In this document: positions 1 to 11,055 of the stretch, piece after piece
Numbering within the stretch: the stretch's first letter is position 1
How the letters are laid out: the number at the start of each line of letters is the position of its first letter
Assembly: GCA_035578155.1 (NCBI GenBank)
Contig: JAPWDM010000003.1
Coordinates: 24,225,416 to 24,289,415, forward strand
Origin: Brachynemurus nebulosus
Taxonomy: Eukaryota; Arthropoda; Insecta; Neuroptera; Myrmeleontidae
DNA length: 64,000 bases
Reading direction: 5' to 3'
Position numbers and translations under genes: made by a program
Notes under the pieces: generated by a model
The model's input: only the letters and a program-made list of their open reading frames with translations
Told to the model about the DNA's origin: nothing
Databases searched by the model: none

Positions 1-480
1 TTGTAGGTCCTAAGAAATCGTCTGTTATGGAATTTCCGAAAGTAATTTTTGTAACACACTCAAGCATATGTCATAATTACAAAGTTACCGTAAAATCAGC
101 CCAGTTTACCTATTAAAAACAACTTTACCATACATACTACAATTTAGATGAAAAATCAACACCTTAACGGTCTTTGACGCCATAAGCCATCAAGTGAAAT
201 CTGGTAAACTCACACACCATATTGTAAGACGTCAACAATTCCATATAAAGTGTATTAACTGTCAAAATGGTGTACCAGTTGGGTGTTTTGTCAGTATAGG
301 CTATGATCGTCATGGTGTTAAAAAGAATGGTTGTGTTGACAGTATTGCACTTTATTCTATAAAGTTGTTTGACTTTACGGTACAATTTTCACATGTTATT
401 TCGATATTTTCAATTTACCTAATAAATGGAAAAGTCAACAGCGTGAATTGACCTTATTTTATGTAACTAAGGGAAAATGG
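1..480. repeat. Interspersed repeat, left-edge copy
   Basis: Positions about 160-340 match 60455-60625 in the same orientation. Shared landmarks are a 'gacgccataag' / 'gacgtcataag' start, a 'tatataaagt' block, 'gtcaaaat.gtgtacca' and 'tataggctatga'. The copies differ by many substitutions and small gaps, as expected of old repeats. Short open frames on both strands here show no recognisable protein and are probably chance. The family is unidentified. Confidence 0.5.
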
Positions 481-826
481 AATGAATTTTTATTTTTAAC
501 GCTTAAAATAAAATTTCAAGGTTGTGTTCGTTCATTAATGATAAATGACTATGGAGTTTTTTTTCGAAATTATAAAAATCTATTTTTATGTAGATGTTGA
601 CTATTCTTAGCTTGTTTATTAATTAAAAAATGAAAATATAATAAAAATAAAAATAATATTGATTACATGGAAACGTAAAAACATTTTTGTAATCTCTTTT
701 CTGGGTATTTTTAGTCGAATTTTTCAATTGAAGAAATTAGACTTATACAGCCTATATGATAAGAACGGGGCGAGGCGAGAGTACGGGCGCTATCCATTTT
801 CGGACCCGTAGAACACGATTCTTAAG

Positions 827-838
<12 letters not shown>

Positions 839-899
<61 letters not shown>
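839..899. repeat. (AT)n microsatellite
   Basis: About 30 uninterrupted AT units preceded by a poly-A run. It forms the left boundary of the inserted element at 900-1591. Confidence 0.98.
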
Positions 900-901
<2 letters not shown>

Positions 902-1589
902 AGGTGGTTCAGAATTATGTACCGTAATTACTAGAACTGATAGTACGGTAAAAAATAATCGTACCTTTTCATCTACACTTTTTTCCAAGACTCAATAATC
1001 AGGGGGATAAAGTGATGGGGTGAAATGTAGAGGGGTGGAACGAAACTGACTTCTTTTTTTAAAAAATTTTTAGACGCTTTTGTATAACGGATTCATATTT
1101 TAGGGGTGCGTATGAACATCAGGATAATTAAATTTATGGTACCAGTTATTCCATCACTTATGGTTAGGGGATAATTTGGAAATAGACACTTCTACTTTAA
1201 ATTACTCGAAAACGGTATTATTTATCGAAATGTAACAAGTATACCTTTTTTACGTGGAATTGTCTGAGGTATCATACTGTTAAGAAATTTGTTTAAATAA
1301 CTGCAAATTAAAAAAAAAGAGACGTGATAACTCACACCTACCACCCAAAACCAGCGCTTGATCTTAAGTGGTGGAATAAGTGTTAATATAAATTTAATCC
1401 TCCTAATGCAAAATACGTACCCATAAAATATCAATCCGTTATCCAAAAGCGTTTAGAAAATATTTAGGAAAAGATGGTTTTCGTTTCACCCCTTTAGAGG
1501 GATGTAAGTATCTCCTGTATTATTGTGTTTTGGAAAAAAGTGTGGATGAAAAGGTACCATTATTTTTGAAAGTACTATCAGCTCTGACA

Positions 1590-1591
<2 letters not shown>
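900..1591. mobile_element. Inverted-repeat element inserted in (AT)n
   Basis: The left end (from 'caaggtggttcagaattatg') and the right end (1527-1591, read in reverse) are inverted copies of each other over roughly 90 bp, with 'gtaccttttcatctacac' near the inner side. The element is bounded directly by (AT)n on both sides. A second copy starts at 26155, again immediately after an (AT)n tract, and matches through about 26715. No coding capacity is recognised. Confidence 0.65.

Positions 1592-1677
<86 letters not shown>
1592..1677. repeat. (AT)n microsatellite
   Basis: About 43 AT units, right flank of the inserted element. With 839-899 it appears to be one tract split by the insertion. Confidence 0.98.
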
Positions 1678-1679
<2 letters not shown>

Positions 1680-1959
1680 CTGCTATCTTTTGACATGTGT
1701 AGGGCCCCCTATGGAATGCAAGAGCTGAAATTTGGTAAGTAGGGCTCATTTCCGATGCACATCAATGCTATCAAAGTGGGGTCAAATTTTGGGCAAATTT
1801 TGGATCCGACCTAACTTTTAAGGGGGTGGTGAGGGGCAACAAAACAATAGAACTTTTCCAAACCGGTTGGAAATAATGTTTCGGTCAATCATCTACAACA
1901 TATCCAAAATTCAGCTTCCTAGGATGATTTGGAGGGAGTAGAGGGAGAAAAAAGTATTT

Positions 1960-2022
1960 TGGCTGGATCTAACACGCCCACAGCTCCCCGGAATTGGGCT
2001 GTGGGCATGTTAGATCCAGCCA
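1960..2022. repeat. Near-perfect 25-bp hairpin
   Basis: The arms 1960-1984 and 1998-2022 are inverted copies with one mismatch and a 13-bp spacer. The arm sequence ('ctggatctaacac...') is also the 'gttagatccagc' block of Repeat A at about 18835 and 49355. It therefore looks like an inverted duplication at the broken end of this Repeat A copy. Confidence 0.85.
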
Positions 2023-2463
2023 AAGAGGGAGAAAAAATCATCGAAAAAATAGTGTTTCTTTTTTGCAAAAAAAGATCCATGTAACATCCAAATATAAAAT
2101 GTCCGTTATTTGGTAATTATATTTGAGCGCTTATTCTTAAAACCATAATTTTATCAAAACGACGACGATGTTTGCAATTAACCTGCCCCCCCCCCCAGTT
2201 TGGAAACGGCTGATCTAGTGTATATTTTTTATTCTTGGGGGGGGGGGGAGGGGTATGACCCATGAATACGCGCCCGATACTGGTTTTATAGTATTATATT
2301 ACTGAATCATATATTATGTCTAATAGAAGCCCATCTATTAAAAATACCAATACAGATGGCAGCCATATTTTATTTATAGCAAACAAGCCACCAAAGTTAG
2401 CGCACAAGTTACTTGCGATGGTTTTCGAAAACCTTAAGACTATACCTAAGACTATACCAAATT

Positions 2464-2610
2464 TCAGACTTGGAACCAAGGGGTCAAACTAGTATGTCTA
2501 CCAAACCGTGCCCGTTGTAACGAGTGTGTGACGTAACACAGCACACACACAAGCAAAACACATGATGAATGGACACGAATATACCAATGTGTTAGTATGA
2601 TATGTTGATG
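2464..2610 (-). repeat. Interspersed repeat fragment
   Basis: The block 'ccaaggggtcaaactag' and the following 'gtgtgtgacg...' region correspond, in reverse, to 28320-28580, and more loosely to 60020-60290. It is a diverged interspersed repeat of unknown class. Confidence 0.4.
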
Positions 2611-2631
2611 ATGATATATGCAGTTCGCATA

Positions 2632-3232
2632 CCGTAAAATTGGATGACTTTGGCCATTTTTCAATATTTGTTTTACTTATGCACGATTACGTTATAATAA
2701 TACTTATGCACGGAATAATTATGCACTGATTCTATAGATTATATTGGACTAGAAAAAAATTATATACATAAAACAATTTGATTTTTAGTACCTGAAAAAG
2801 TTTAAACAGAAAAATTTACGAAAAACCTGCAATCTTTACCTTCAGAAACTTCAAGAACAGCTTAACATAATAAAACATAAAAAAAGAAGTATTTTTATCA
2901 TATTTTTATTTAAAAAAAACCTCAAAAAATATTTCAAATATACTTGGCTATTAAATCCATGGTCAAAGTAACCCATGCTCTGGCGTGTCTTTGCGTTTTC
3001 CAAAAAAAAGCAACATGTGGCCAAAGTAACCCAACTTCGTCGTCTGACTTTGGCTACCCTTATTTAAAAAAAAAAAAATATTTAGAATGTATTTAGCTTC
3101 TTCTCCATTTCAGAATTAAAAGTAATAATACAGACCTAAAAACGTAACTAGAAACAAAAATTAATATCATTTGGTGTAAAACTTATAACAGTGTAAAGTT
3201 CAAAAGTGGACCAAAGTCATCCAATTTTACGG
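2632..3232. mobile_element. TA-flanked TIR element (601 bp)
   Basis: The terminal inverted repeat is about 23 bp, beginning 'ccgtaaaattggatgac' at 2632 and ending with its complement at 3232. A TA lies on each side (2630-2631 and 3233-3234). Internal copies of part of the terminal motif ('caaagtaaccca' type) occur near 2961 and 3016, with an inverted one near 3041. There is no open frame of note, so it is non-autonomous. The TA duplication fits the Tc1/mariner/pogo group. Confidence 0.8.
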
Positions 3233-3536
3233 TACATATAGTATATACTATCACGGCCACCGTATGTTACCACCAGTCAACAATTAAAAATAAATTTATT
3301 TATTTTAAGAAAGATATCCCCTTTAATTTAAGAAATTTTTTATTCAATAGAAGTTTTACACTTAAATACGACACACTTCATATCTTTTTCTGTTTAAATT
3401 TCACGAGTTGATTTAAAAAACATGATATTTATTATGACGTGGACACCACGACGGTCAGAAACAGACTAAATCAGTAGTGGTGTACCATTGCTACTTATTG
3501 CAACTTTCGGATTACACTTTTTAGCGAATTTCCAGA

Positions 3537-3539
<3 letters not shown>

Positions 3540-3627
<88 letters not shown>
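3540..3627. repeat. (AT)n microsatellite
   Basis: About 43 AT units followed by several TATG units (to about 3655). Flanking text belongs to an interspersed family also seen near 5750, 6471, 33395 and 52740-53180. Confidence 0.98.
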
Positions 3628-3630
<3 letters not shown>

Positions 3631-4069
3631 GTATGTATGTATGTATTTATGTATCAGCAGGATAACTCTCTAGCAAAACTTTCTAGGCTTACGAAATTTG
3701 GTGAGAACGTTGGAAGTCCAAAAATCTTGGATGAGTTCTTCAGCCAGACATGTCGGATGCCAGGAACATGGTTTTTGTTCTTGCAAAAAATTTGTTTTTT
3801 ACCAAAATTTGCTATAATTTAAAAGTTTTTGGCACATTTATTTCCACCATTGCAAAGACGGAAAAAAATCACATGAAAAAGGTTTTTGAACCATTATTCT
3901 AAGTTAGCTAGTTTTTGAGAAAATAAGAAAAAAAGTCAGGATTGGACAGTTCTGGACCCACCATCCGATTTTTTTGAGCGACCTCACGGAGGAGTAGCAC
4001 TTCAAAAAATGAAATACACTAGATATATAATTTTCAGGTCATTGACATTTCAAAATATTACGAACTCAC

Positions 4070-4074
<5 letters not shown>

Positions 4075-4149
<75 letters not shown>
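4075..4149. repeat. (AT)n microsatellite
   Basis: About 37 AT units, followed by repeat text resembling that after the 3540 tract ('gaaatttggt.a.aacgttgg'). Confidence 0.98.
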
Positions 4150-4153
<4 letters not shown>

Positions 4154-4235
4154 ATATATGTAAGTCCGCACGATAACTCAAGACTTATTTTTAAGAAATT
4201 TGGTAAAAACGTTGGAAGTCCAAAAATATTGAATG

Positions 4236-4460
4236 ATATTTGTAAATAAAAACACTTTACTTTGCAAAATACCACTTTTATTGAATGTAAAAACCTAGTA
4301 CTGAATATAAATATGACCATTTTCAAACACGTTTGAGAATGGTCATATAAACCGAAACATGTCATAAGAGTTTTTATATTCAATAAAAGTGGTATTTTGC
4401 AAAGTAAAGTGTTTTTATTTACTAATATCAAATATGGAATACCATAAAGTAACGCTCAAA
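4236..4460. repeat. Palindromic interspersed repeat
   Basis: The blocks 4240-4290 and 4375-4425 are inverted copies built around 'ttttgcaaagtaaagtg'. Related sequence occurs at 13066-13150 (opposite orientation) and 31060-31250. All carry a shared 'taaagtaacgctcaaatc' or near-identical edge. No protein is encoded. Confidence 0.65.
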
Positions 4461-5567
4461 TCGATTAAAAATATTGAATGAGTTCCTTAGCCAGACACGG
4501 CTGATGCCATATCGCCCAGTGAAAATCGGTTAAAATATGCTCTGTATGCAGGTGAAGGGTTTAATATATAAATCATAAAAGGAACAAAAGGATAAGTACG
4601 TTTATTTGTTGATAAGTTGATTGAGAAATTCTTTGACATCACTCACATACATTGTTAATAAGTACTACATTAATTTGAATGGATTTAAGTAGTCAACAGT
4701 GAGAGAAAGTTTTCAAATTCAATGGTAAAATAGTTTGATTAATCTCAACAACCCTTGTATGGTTCACCGCATGTTTGAATTATTTGCGTACTGTATGTAT
4801 TTAATCCTTTAGTAAACTTTTACCCATATACCTTTATGTAGGTATGTATTGTGAACAAAGATTATCAAGAAATGACAGAATTTCTTTAAAAATTGTTTTG
4901 TAAATTCAAGTGTTGAAAAAATTAATGCATATTTTTAACACTCTACGGATTCGATAACTTTCGAGTTGTCGGATCCATTGTAATAACTCCCTAGTGGAGA
5001 GTTGAAAAGACACATTTTTAATAATTTTTGTAAGGAGACTTTACACAATCAATTTGAAACGTTTTACCACCGTTTTACACATTATCAGGTATTTCTTTAA
5101 GAATAACGGAAAATGTTCTTTTTCTTTTGCCCAATGAAAATGACATGCACTTGACTCAAACGTCTTTTACCGGACACAGTGTAGGCTTTTGGCGAGTGTG
5201 CAGAAATCAAAAAAATCAAACGAGGTTTTGAAAAAACTATTTTTTTTTTTTTTTTGGATTGCTAAACGTAAAAGTATACCGTAAAAAGGAAAAAAAAATT
5301 GTAAACTTTTGAAAACAAAATCAGGAAAGACAGCATTTTTGGCCCTAAAAAGGGGTTGAAATTTAAAAGAGGTGAATTATTTTTAGGTTTAGAGACTCGA
5401 AAAAGTGGTAACACTTCAAATGGCCGTCCTACGCTAAAATGAATCGATACCATGGGTTGTAGCCTGTGCCTTACTTTAAAAAAACTTCTGCCGCTTGTAT
5501 TTTCTTTTATTTAAAGCTAAAGCTATTCTAGTAGAACAAGATACAGAGGCGATGGTATTGTTTAGGG
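4461..5567. other. No gene seen
   Basis: AT-rich DNA with a short hairpin near 4940-5010 and a poly-T run near 5240. Short open frames carry no family signature. Confidence 0.5.
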
Positions 5568-5744
5568 CAGTGGCTCTCAAACTTTTTGATCCGCGAATTT
5601 TCTTTGTATTGAAAAATTTTACAAGACCTCCGAAATATATAGAAGTAGGTAGAAAATGTGTAGAAAATGGTTATATAATTTATTATCATTTTTTTCTGCG
5701 ACCGCCTCAAAAAGTTTTCACGACCTTCACTTTGAGAATCACTG
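5568..5744. mobile_element. Small hAT-like MITE (177 bp)
   Basis: It begins 'cagtggctctcaaac' and ends 'tttgagaatcactg', a terminal inverted repeat of the kind common in hAT superfamily elements. The flanking 8-mers (gtttaggg and atataggg) share five of eight positions, which is compatible with an aged 8-bp target duplication. It has no coding capacity. Confidence 0.7.
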
Positions 5745-5874
5745 ATATAGGGTACTTTTTAGCGAATTTACAGAATGGAATTCAGCTGTTACAGCCACTG
5801 TCATGAGGCGATTTGAGTCCGGGACTATGGCAGAAATTTGTTTTGAGGTCCCTAGAAACCGAAAATAATATTCA

Positions 5875-5878
<4 letters not shown>

Positions 5879-5928
<50 letters not shown>
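5879..5928. repeat. (AT)n microsatellite
   Basis: 25 AT units. The DNA just left of it (5750-5878) matches 52740-52865, the interior of the hAT-like element described there. Confidence 0.98.
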
Positions 5929-5930
<2 letters not shown>

Positions 5931-6370
5931 ATGTGAATTTTTTGAGAGTTCTATTACAACCAAATTTTTATGATAGAAATGGTAATGGAAAAGGTTCTTT
6001 CTTGGATGTAATGGAAATGTAACCAAGAAAAACACTATCGGTTGAAGTAGCCTTAAGTACATATGCATATTTTTACCGCCTAACTGATAAATTAAAGAAA
6101 AATTAAAAAATTAAACTTGGGTAAAAAACATTTTTTTGCTCATTTATGTTGTTAATTAATGCATTAGATTAGTTTTATCGAAAAATTAATATATAGCCCC
6201 ATTTAAAATCTATAAGTTTGTATCATAGCTCGAAAACCATAAGAGCTATAAAGCTCTTGACTATAGCAATCGTTTGCCCCCGTCGATATCTATAACTCTT
6301 ATTTGAACAATTTTTCGATTAGATCAACGGTTTGGCTGTAATAAAAATGGCAACTCTCGAAAAACTCATA

Positions 6371-6472
<102 letters not shown>

Positions 6473-6729
6473 AGCCAGATACGTCCGATGCCGGAAACAT
6501 GGTTTTTTTGGCATTTGTCGTGAAAAAATTAGTTTTTTGCCAAAATTTTCCCAAGTTCAAAAATTTTTGTAACATTTTTTTACACCATTGGAATGAGGAG
6601 AAAAATTCACATAAAAAGGATCTTTAAACTATTATTCTATGTCAACTAGTTTCCGAGAAAAATTAATTTTTATAAACGGAAATTCGCTATGTTATGCAGG
6701 ATGCTGCGACAGGGGTATTTTACATTTTT

Positions 6730-7870
6730 GAGAAGCTCCCATTTGTCCTTAAAAATAGTTTATATTGTCAATTTTACTTAGATATTTGTTATCAGTTTAT
6801 ACCAAACGATGAAATCATTTCATAAATAATTCCTGGCATCAACTCCCTAGCTATATATCTTTTTAGATTCTAAAAATAACGAGAATCTTTTTATTAACAA
6901 AAATTTTATTTATTTCTTTTAAATAGGTTATTTTGTGTGCGTGGATAAAATATGTAAAACATTATTGCTTCCGTCACATTACTTATCCAAAGACGATATA
7001 ACTTCCCGTTCTGTCTTGACGTGTTAACGCCATGTTGATTGATATATTTCTTATTTGAAAAAAATTTTCCCCTACCCACCGGAAGCGTATGTATAAATAT
7101 AAGACGCCATTTTTAACAAAACTTTTACGAAAATTTAAGTTGTTAAAAAAATTGTTTCGACTAATAATACAGACAATATTTCAAAAATAAAAAAAACTGA
7201 CAACAACACAGTTGTAGAACTTTCCCGTCCCATTTTTATTTGAAATCTGCTGAGAGGTGGGGGTTGGAGTTAGTAAGCGATAAAGGGTAGGCATATAAAA
7301 ATATATGGTTAAAAAAAAATTCAAAGAAAAATCCCCCTAAATAAGACAAGTCTGTTCAGTGGTGACAAAAAACGTAAAATTAATTTTGCGTTTTTAGAGG
7401 TAGATGGGTGTATTTTTAAGGGAAGTTGATGGGTACAAACTAACAAAGTTCAATTTCAAATGTTACAAATTAAGATTTTTTTTTTAATTTTTAAAGTCTT
7501 GCTATTTTCTTGTCAGAGAAAAAAATTTACCATTAAATTAATTTTTATTAGCAAGGTTTGGAGAAAATCGCCAAAGAAATTTTTCGATTTTCCTAGAAAG
7601 TTGAAAATGATGATAACTCCAGAACCATTAAATGAAATGTGCATGCCACTTGAACAAAATATTTTATCCCGATAATTGTGATAAATTCTAGCCACTGACA
7701 GGGCCACATTAAGCTTTGTGAAGGTTCCTTAATAATTTTGTGAAGGCTTCTTAGTATTTTTGTGAGGGCCGTTGCTAAAACGGTAAGGAGATTTCCAAAG
7801 TTTCTCTAAATTTTCCTAAAAAAGGTAGATAAATTTTTTAAAAAGTATGCAGAATTTGGTCAAATATGAA
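6730..7870. other. No gene seen; repeat remnants
   Basis: AT-rich DNA. The 'aactccagaaccatta' block near 7617 resembles 58680-58700 in reverse, so at least part of this is an old interspersed repeat. No coding signature. Confidence 0.4.
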
Positions 7871-8251
7871 ATAGGGTACTGACCCCAGTAGTCAGCCTAT
7901 TAACCTAAACTTTAAATTCAACTCCATGAGTAATAATAATTATAGGAGTAAATAAAAAACTGTTTAATAGTTTTATCATAAGTAATGATATACTTTATTA
8001 TGAAATCAACTTTAATGACAATTATATAATCTAACATTAAAAAATCACAATCTAAACAAAATAAAGCACATTTCACCAGTGCTCAGCCGCTAAAATCTGC
8101 TAGTCAGCCATATTGTCACCAGTATTCGGCCCTTTTTTAATTTTGTTGATGGCTACAGATCAAGTGTACACTAGGGCACTTTCCGTGTACGACATAAAGA
8201 TTACATTTCATCAAAAGCGTTACACTTTATGTATGGCCATGTGTACGAGAT

Positions 8252-8367
8252 CAATATTTATAACGAATAATACTTAATCTAATTAGGAACATTAAATTCA
8301 GCCAAAAATATTTATAACGAATAATACTTAATCTAAATAGGAACATTAAATTCAGTCAAAAATATTT
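8252..8367. repeat. 58-bp tandem duplication
   Basis: Two near-identical units containing 'tatttataacgaataatac' and 'aacattaaattcag', lying between the transposase stop and the left end of the pogo-like element. Confidence 0.9.
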
Positions 8368-8388
8368 AGTTATTTGTTAATCTCTAAA

Positions 8389-9597
8389 TCAGTCAGTACC
8401 ATTGTTTAAAAATTTTACAAGTTCTTCTTCATTCCTAAACGTTTCTCGTCTTCCTTTTTTTGGTTTAAGATAGGTAGTTTCTACGGAGATAATCTTAACT
8501 TTAGATGGTTTGTTTTCTGCTAAATCACATTCTTCTATGTTCTGTTCTGGTACAGTATTTTCATTGTCATTTAAATCTTTAAGTTTTCTTTTATTTCTGC
8601 ATTTAATTGTAAATTCTTTGTCAGTGTCTTTATTCTTTGATGTTTTAACTTTATTCTTTTTATAATTGTCTGCCTTCCTAATCATCTTATTTATTTTTTG
8701 TTTCTCTCTTTCTTCCTTAATTTTCTGTCTTTGTAACTTTCTTTCTTGGATAGCGTCTTTCTTTTTTTGTTTTTCTTCTCCTTTGTTTTTTTCTAATTGT
8801 CTCCATTCTGCTGAAGAAATAGCTCCAATCCTGTTCATGGTTCTAGGCGTAGAAGACTTTTTAATTGGTGAGGGTATGACAAGATGTTTCCGTACTATAG
8901 GTGATACTCTTTGAGCCTCTTTCTGAATTATAGAACTCGATAGAGTTTTGATACCAAGAAATCGATCGGTATCTCGGCTTTTATTTTTAATTTCAGAATT
9001 AATATCCTTTGCAGGTACTAAAATAGAACTTTTGTCTACTTCAAATGTACCCAAAATTATTTCATCGTCCAGTAAATTATTAATAAATGTAACTTCAGCT
9101 ATAGCCGTGTCCGTTACAGTTTTTTTGTCACATGTCTTTTCAACTATATTTTGTAACAATGCTTCTTCATCTTTCTTATTTTCTTCTGTATTAGCACTGA
9201 TTGAGTTTTTTCCAGCAATAGTTCCGTCAATTTTATTAATACTTCTTTCCCCATTCAGCTCTATTTTCTCTTGTGCACTTTCGTTTTCTGTAGTAACACT
9301 TTTTACCGAATCGTTCAATCCTTGACATAGTTTTGCATTTTCGATAACTTGCAGTACAACTTCCACATTTACACCACATTCAGTCAAATCTTTGGTCAAA
9401 TATTGTATAATTTTAGATGCAACCTCAAATTCTCTTTTTTTAAATGACTTAGTTGGTGATTTCTTCATATTGTGTGTGTTGGTTTTGTTTTTTTCTAAGT
9501 TATTTTGTACACATTTCGAGTAATCCACTGCATCGGGATTAAATGGGAAAAGGCCGCATTTGCGGAAACCATTTTTGATGCTATTTTTTAGTGTAGT
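8389..9597 (-). CDS. Transposase C-terminal part (frame-shifted)
   Basis: This open frame follows the catalytic part of the pogo-like transposase and is read in a different frame. Its first codons, upstream of the first possible start, encode a segment with 'NGFRKCGLFPFNPDAV'. That motif matches the 'GF(R/K)(K/A)(C/A)G(L/I)(F/Y)P(F/L)(N/D)' box that ends the DDE domain in pogo/Tigger transposases, so it is a continuation and not a separate gene. The remaining ~370 residues are hydrophilic and Lys/Glu-rich, with a probable coiled coil near 'EWRQLEKNKGEEKQKKK' and basic clusters. Such charged tails are usual in insect pogo-like proteins. The frame ends at a stop just before the repeat-rich left end of the element. 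Confidence 0.85.
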   Translation of the reverse strand, partial: TTLKNSIKNGFRKCGLFPFNPDAVDYSKCVQNNLEKNKTNTHNMKKSPTKSFKKREFEVASKIIQYLTKDLTECGVNVEVVLQVIENAKLCQGLNDSVKSVTTENESAQEKIELNGERSINKIDGTIAGKNSISANTEENKKDEEALLQNIVEKTCDKKTVTDTAIAEVTFINNLLDDEIILGTFEVDKSSILVPAKDINSEIKNKSRDTDRFLGIKTLSSSIIQKEAQRVSPIVRKHLVIPSPIKKSSTPRTMNRIGAISSAEWRQLEKNKGEEKQKKKDAIQERKLQRQKIKEEREKQKINKMIRKADNYKKNKVKTSKNKDTDKEFTIKCRNKRKLKDLNDNENTVPEQNIEECDLAENKPSKVKIISVETTYLKPKKGRRETFRNEEELVKFLNNGTD

Positions 9598-10697
9598 TTA
9601 CTTAAGACTTTATTAAGCAACGGGCAAAATGTTGTTTTAGTTAGTACAGAATTTATATTGTCTGGCTGAGAACACCATTCGTGAATAGTTATCGCCCATT
9701 CAGATTTTAGTGGCTTAAAAATACTGACGTCAGCAGGCTGCATCATATGAGTTGTGTTGGGTGGGAGTGCGTAAAGTATAATATTATTATCATAACAGTA
9801 TTGACTGAGCCCCATTGTCATATGACTTTTATGCCCATCAACAAACACAAGTACTGGCTTTTTTATGTCATTGTCTTGTATCCATTTGTCGAGACATTTT
9901 GATATATAATAAAAAAAAATATCCGCTTTCATCCAACCAGAGTCAGATTTTCCTAAAAACCAACTATCAGGCATACTATTCACGACGTCTTTGGGTGGTC
10001 TGATGTATGGAAAAACAATACATGGTGGTAAAATATCACCATTCGCAGAAAAAAAGGCCAGAACAGTGATTGTTTCCTTTTCTTTTCCCTTAACAATTTG
10101 GTACATATTCTTATAACCGCGTGGCGCTATCACCTTTCCTGTTTTAGGGCAAATCACAAAACTGGTTTCATCGCCGTTGAATATTCTTTGAGGGTCATCT
10201 AACACATCCAGGGCGTGAATAGAAAGGTATTCTTTCAAGTTATCAAACCACTTTTTAATACTTTCCTCGGTAACAACTGCTCTTCCTTTTGAAATAGCTT
10301 CTAGTGTCCTTAACGAAAGCTGTGGATTTCTTCTGAAGAAAGACTGCAACCATTTCTTTCCTGGTCTCCCATTTACAAAAGGATTAGTTCTGCCATCTTC
10401 GAGCATAATATTTTGTACAGTATTTAAAAGGTTATCTGGTTTTAGTGGAAATCCGCATGTTGCAAGAGTCACCAGCCAGTTCGCAATTTCTGTTTCCTCC
10501 AGTTTGGACAAAACAGATTCAGGCCCCATTCGTCTAGGACCTTCAGGTACTCGAAGATGAAGCCTATCTTGCAATGTGCCTCGAGGAACACCGTGAACTC
10601 TGCTAGATTCTCTGATCGACATGCCATTTCTTATAGCATCTAAAGCTTGCACAAGTCTTTCCTCTGGGTATTTTAATATTGGTCTCGAAAGAGACAT
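9588..10697 (-). CDS. Pogo/Tigger DDE transposase, catalytic part
   Basis: The 369 codons encode a pipsqueak-type helix-turn-helix (about residues 8-50, with 'SRVHGVPRGTLQDRL'), a CENP-B-like DNA-binding region (about 65-135) and the DDE_1 catalytic domain. The three acidic residues are visible: D176 in 'NGDETSF', D287 in 'VFVDGHKSH' and D323 in 'MMQPADVSIFKPLK'. Such enzymes cut at the terminal repeats and insert at TA. The frame stops after 'LLNKVLSKLH', about 10 residues before the expected end of the DDE domain. The rest continues in another frame at 9597 and below. A one-base loss near 9588-9597 is the simplest explanation. A good splice acceptor ('tttatttttcag') lies 9 bases before the ATG, suggesting a non-coding first exon upstream. 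Confidence 0.93.
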   Translation of the reverse strand: MSLSRPILKYPEERLVQALDAIRNGMSIRESSRVHGVPRGTLQDRLHLRVPEGPRRMGPESVLSKLEETEIANWLVTLATCGFPLKPDNLLNTVQNIMLEDGRTNPFVNGRPGKKWLQSFFRRNPQLSLRTLEAISKGRAVVTEESIKKWFDNLKEYLSIHALDVLDDPQRIFNGDETSFVICPKTGKVIAPRGYKNMYQIVKGKEKETITVLAFFSANGDILPPCIVFPYIRPPKDVVNSMPDSWFLGKSDSGWMKADIFFYYISKCLDKWIQDNDIKKPVLVFVDGHKSHMTMGLSQYCYDNNIILYALPPNTTHMMQPADVSIFKPLKSEWAITIHEWCSQPDNINSVLTKTTFCPLLNKVLSKLH

Positions 10698-10807
10698 GAC
10701 TAGAATCTGAAAAATAAATTATATTTTACTGTAAACTTGCACAAATAAGTGAGTAGATAACTACAAAACGACTGATTAATGATAATATTTATATTCATTT
10801 AAGTATC

Positions 10808-11055
10808 AAGGCTGACTACTGGATCTATTACAACCATTACTCAGCCACAAATAACTTCGCATATGTTTTGGCGGCTGACTACTGGAATTTTGATAAAATT
10901 TTATACAGAATGTCTATTTCATTTGAAAGATTTAGCAAAGAGTAATTTAATGATATCAAAAACATATGAAATTAAAAATATTGCTCAAAACCAGTAGTCA
11001 GCCGGGGGTGGCTGACTTCTGGAAAATGTCTGAAAAATTGAATGCCAGTAGTCGG
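10808..11055. promoter_or_regulatory. Sub-terminal iterons of the pogo element
   Basis: The 13-mer 'ggctgactactgg' or its complement recurs at about 10811, 10873, 10990 and 11045, with a 'ggctgacttctgg' variant near 11014. Further copies are at 11409 and 11428 beside the right end, and at 7886 and 8100-8130 on the left. The TIR contains the same motif. They are likely transposase-binding sites. This is inferred from position and repetition. Confidence 0.75.

Larger units (their letters stand above)
711..2030 (-). repeat. Repeat A, reverse copy, interrupted
   Basis: Read in reverse, 711-840 and 1678-1990 match the right half of the Repeat A copies at 17240-19345 and 48147-49855. Shared blocks include the 'agactgtataagtcta' end, the 'ggacccgtagaacacg' block, the (AT)n tract and the 'ccaaaattcagcttcctagg' block. 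In the other two copies a single (AT)n tract joins these blocks. Here the tract is split in two (839-899 and 1592-1677) by about 690 bp of other DNA. Confidence 0.7.

Noticed and set aside
752..998. Open frames made of Ile-Tyr repeats here and at other (AT)n tracts
   Set aside because: They are direct translations of (AT)n, which has no stop codon in those frames. They carry no protein information.
8666..9325. Plus-strand hydrophobic frames
   Set aside because: They are antisense shadows of the Lys/Glu-rich C-terminal part of the pogo-type transposase.
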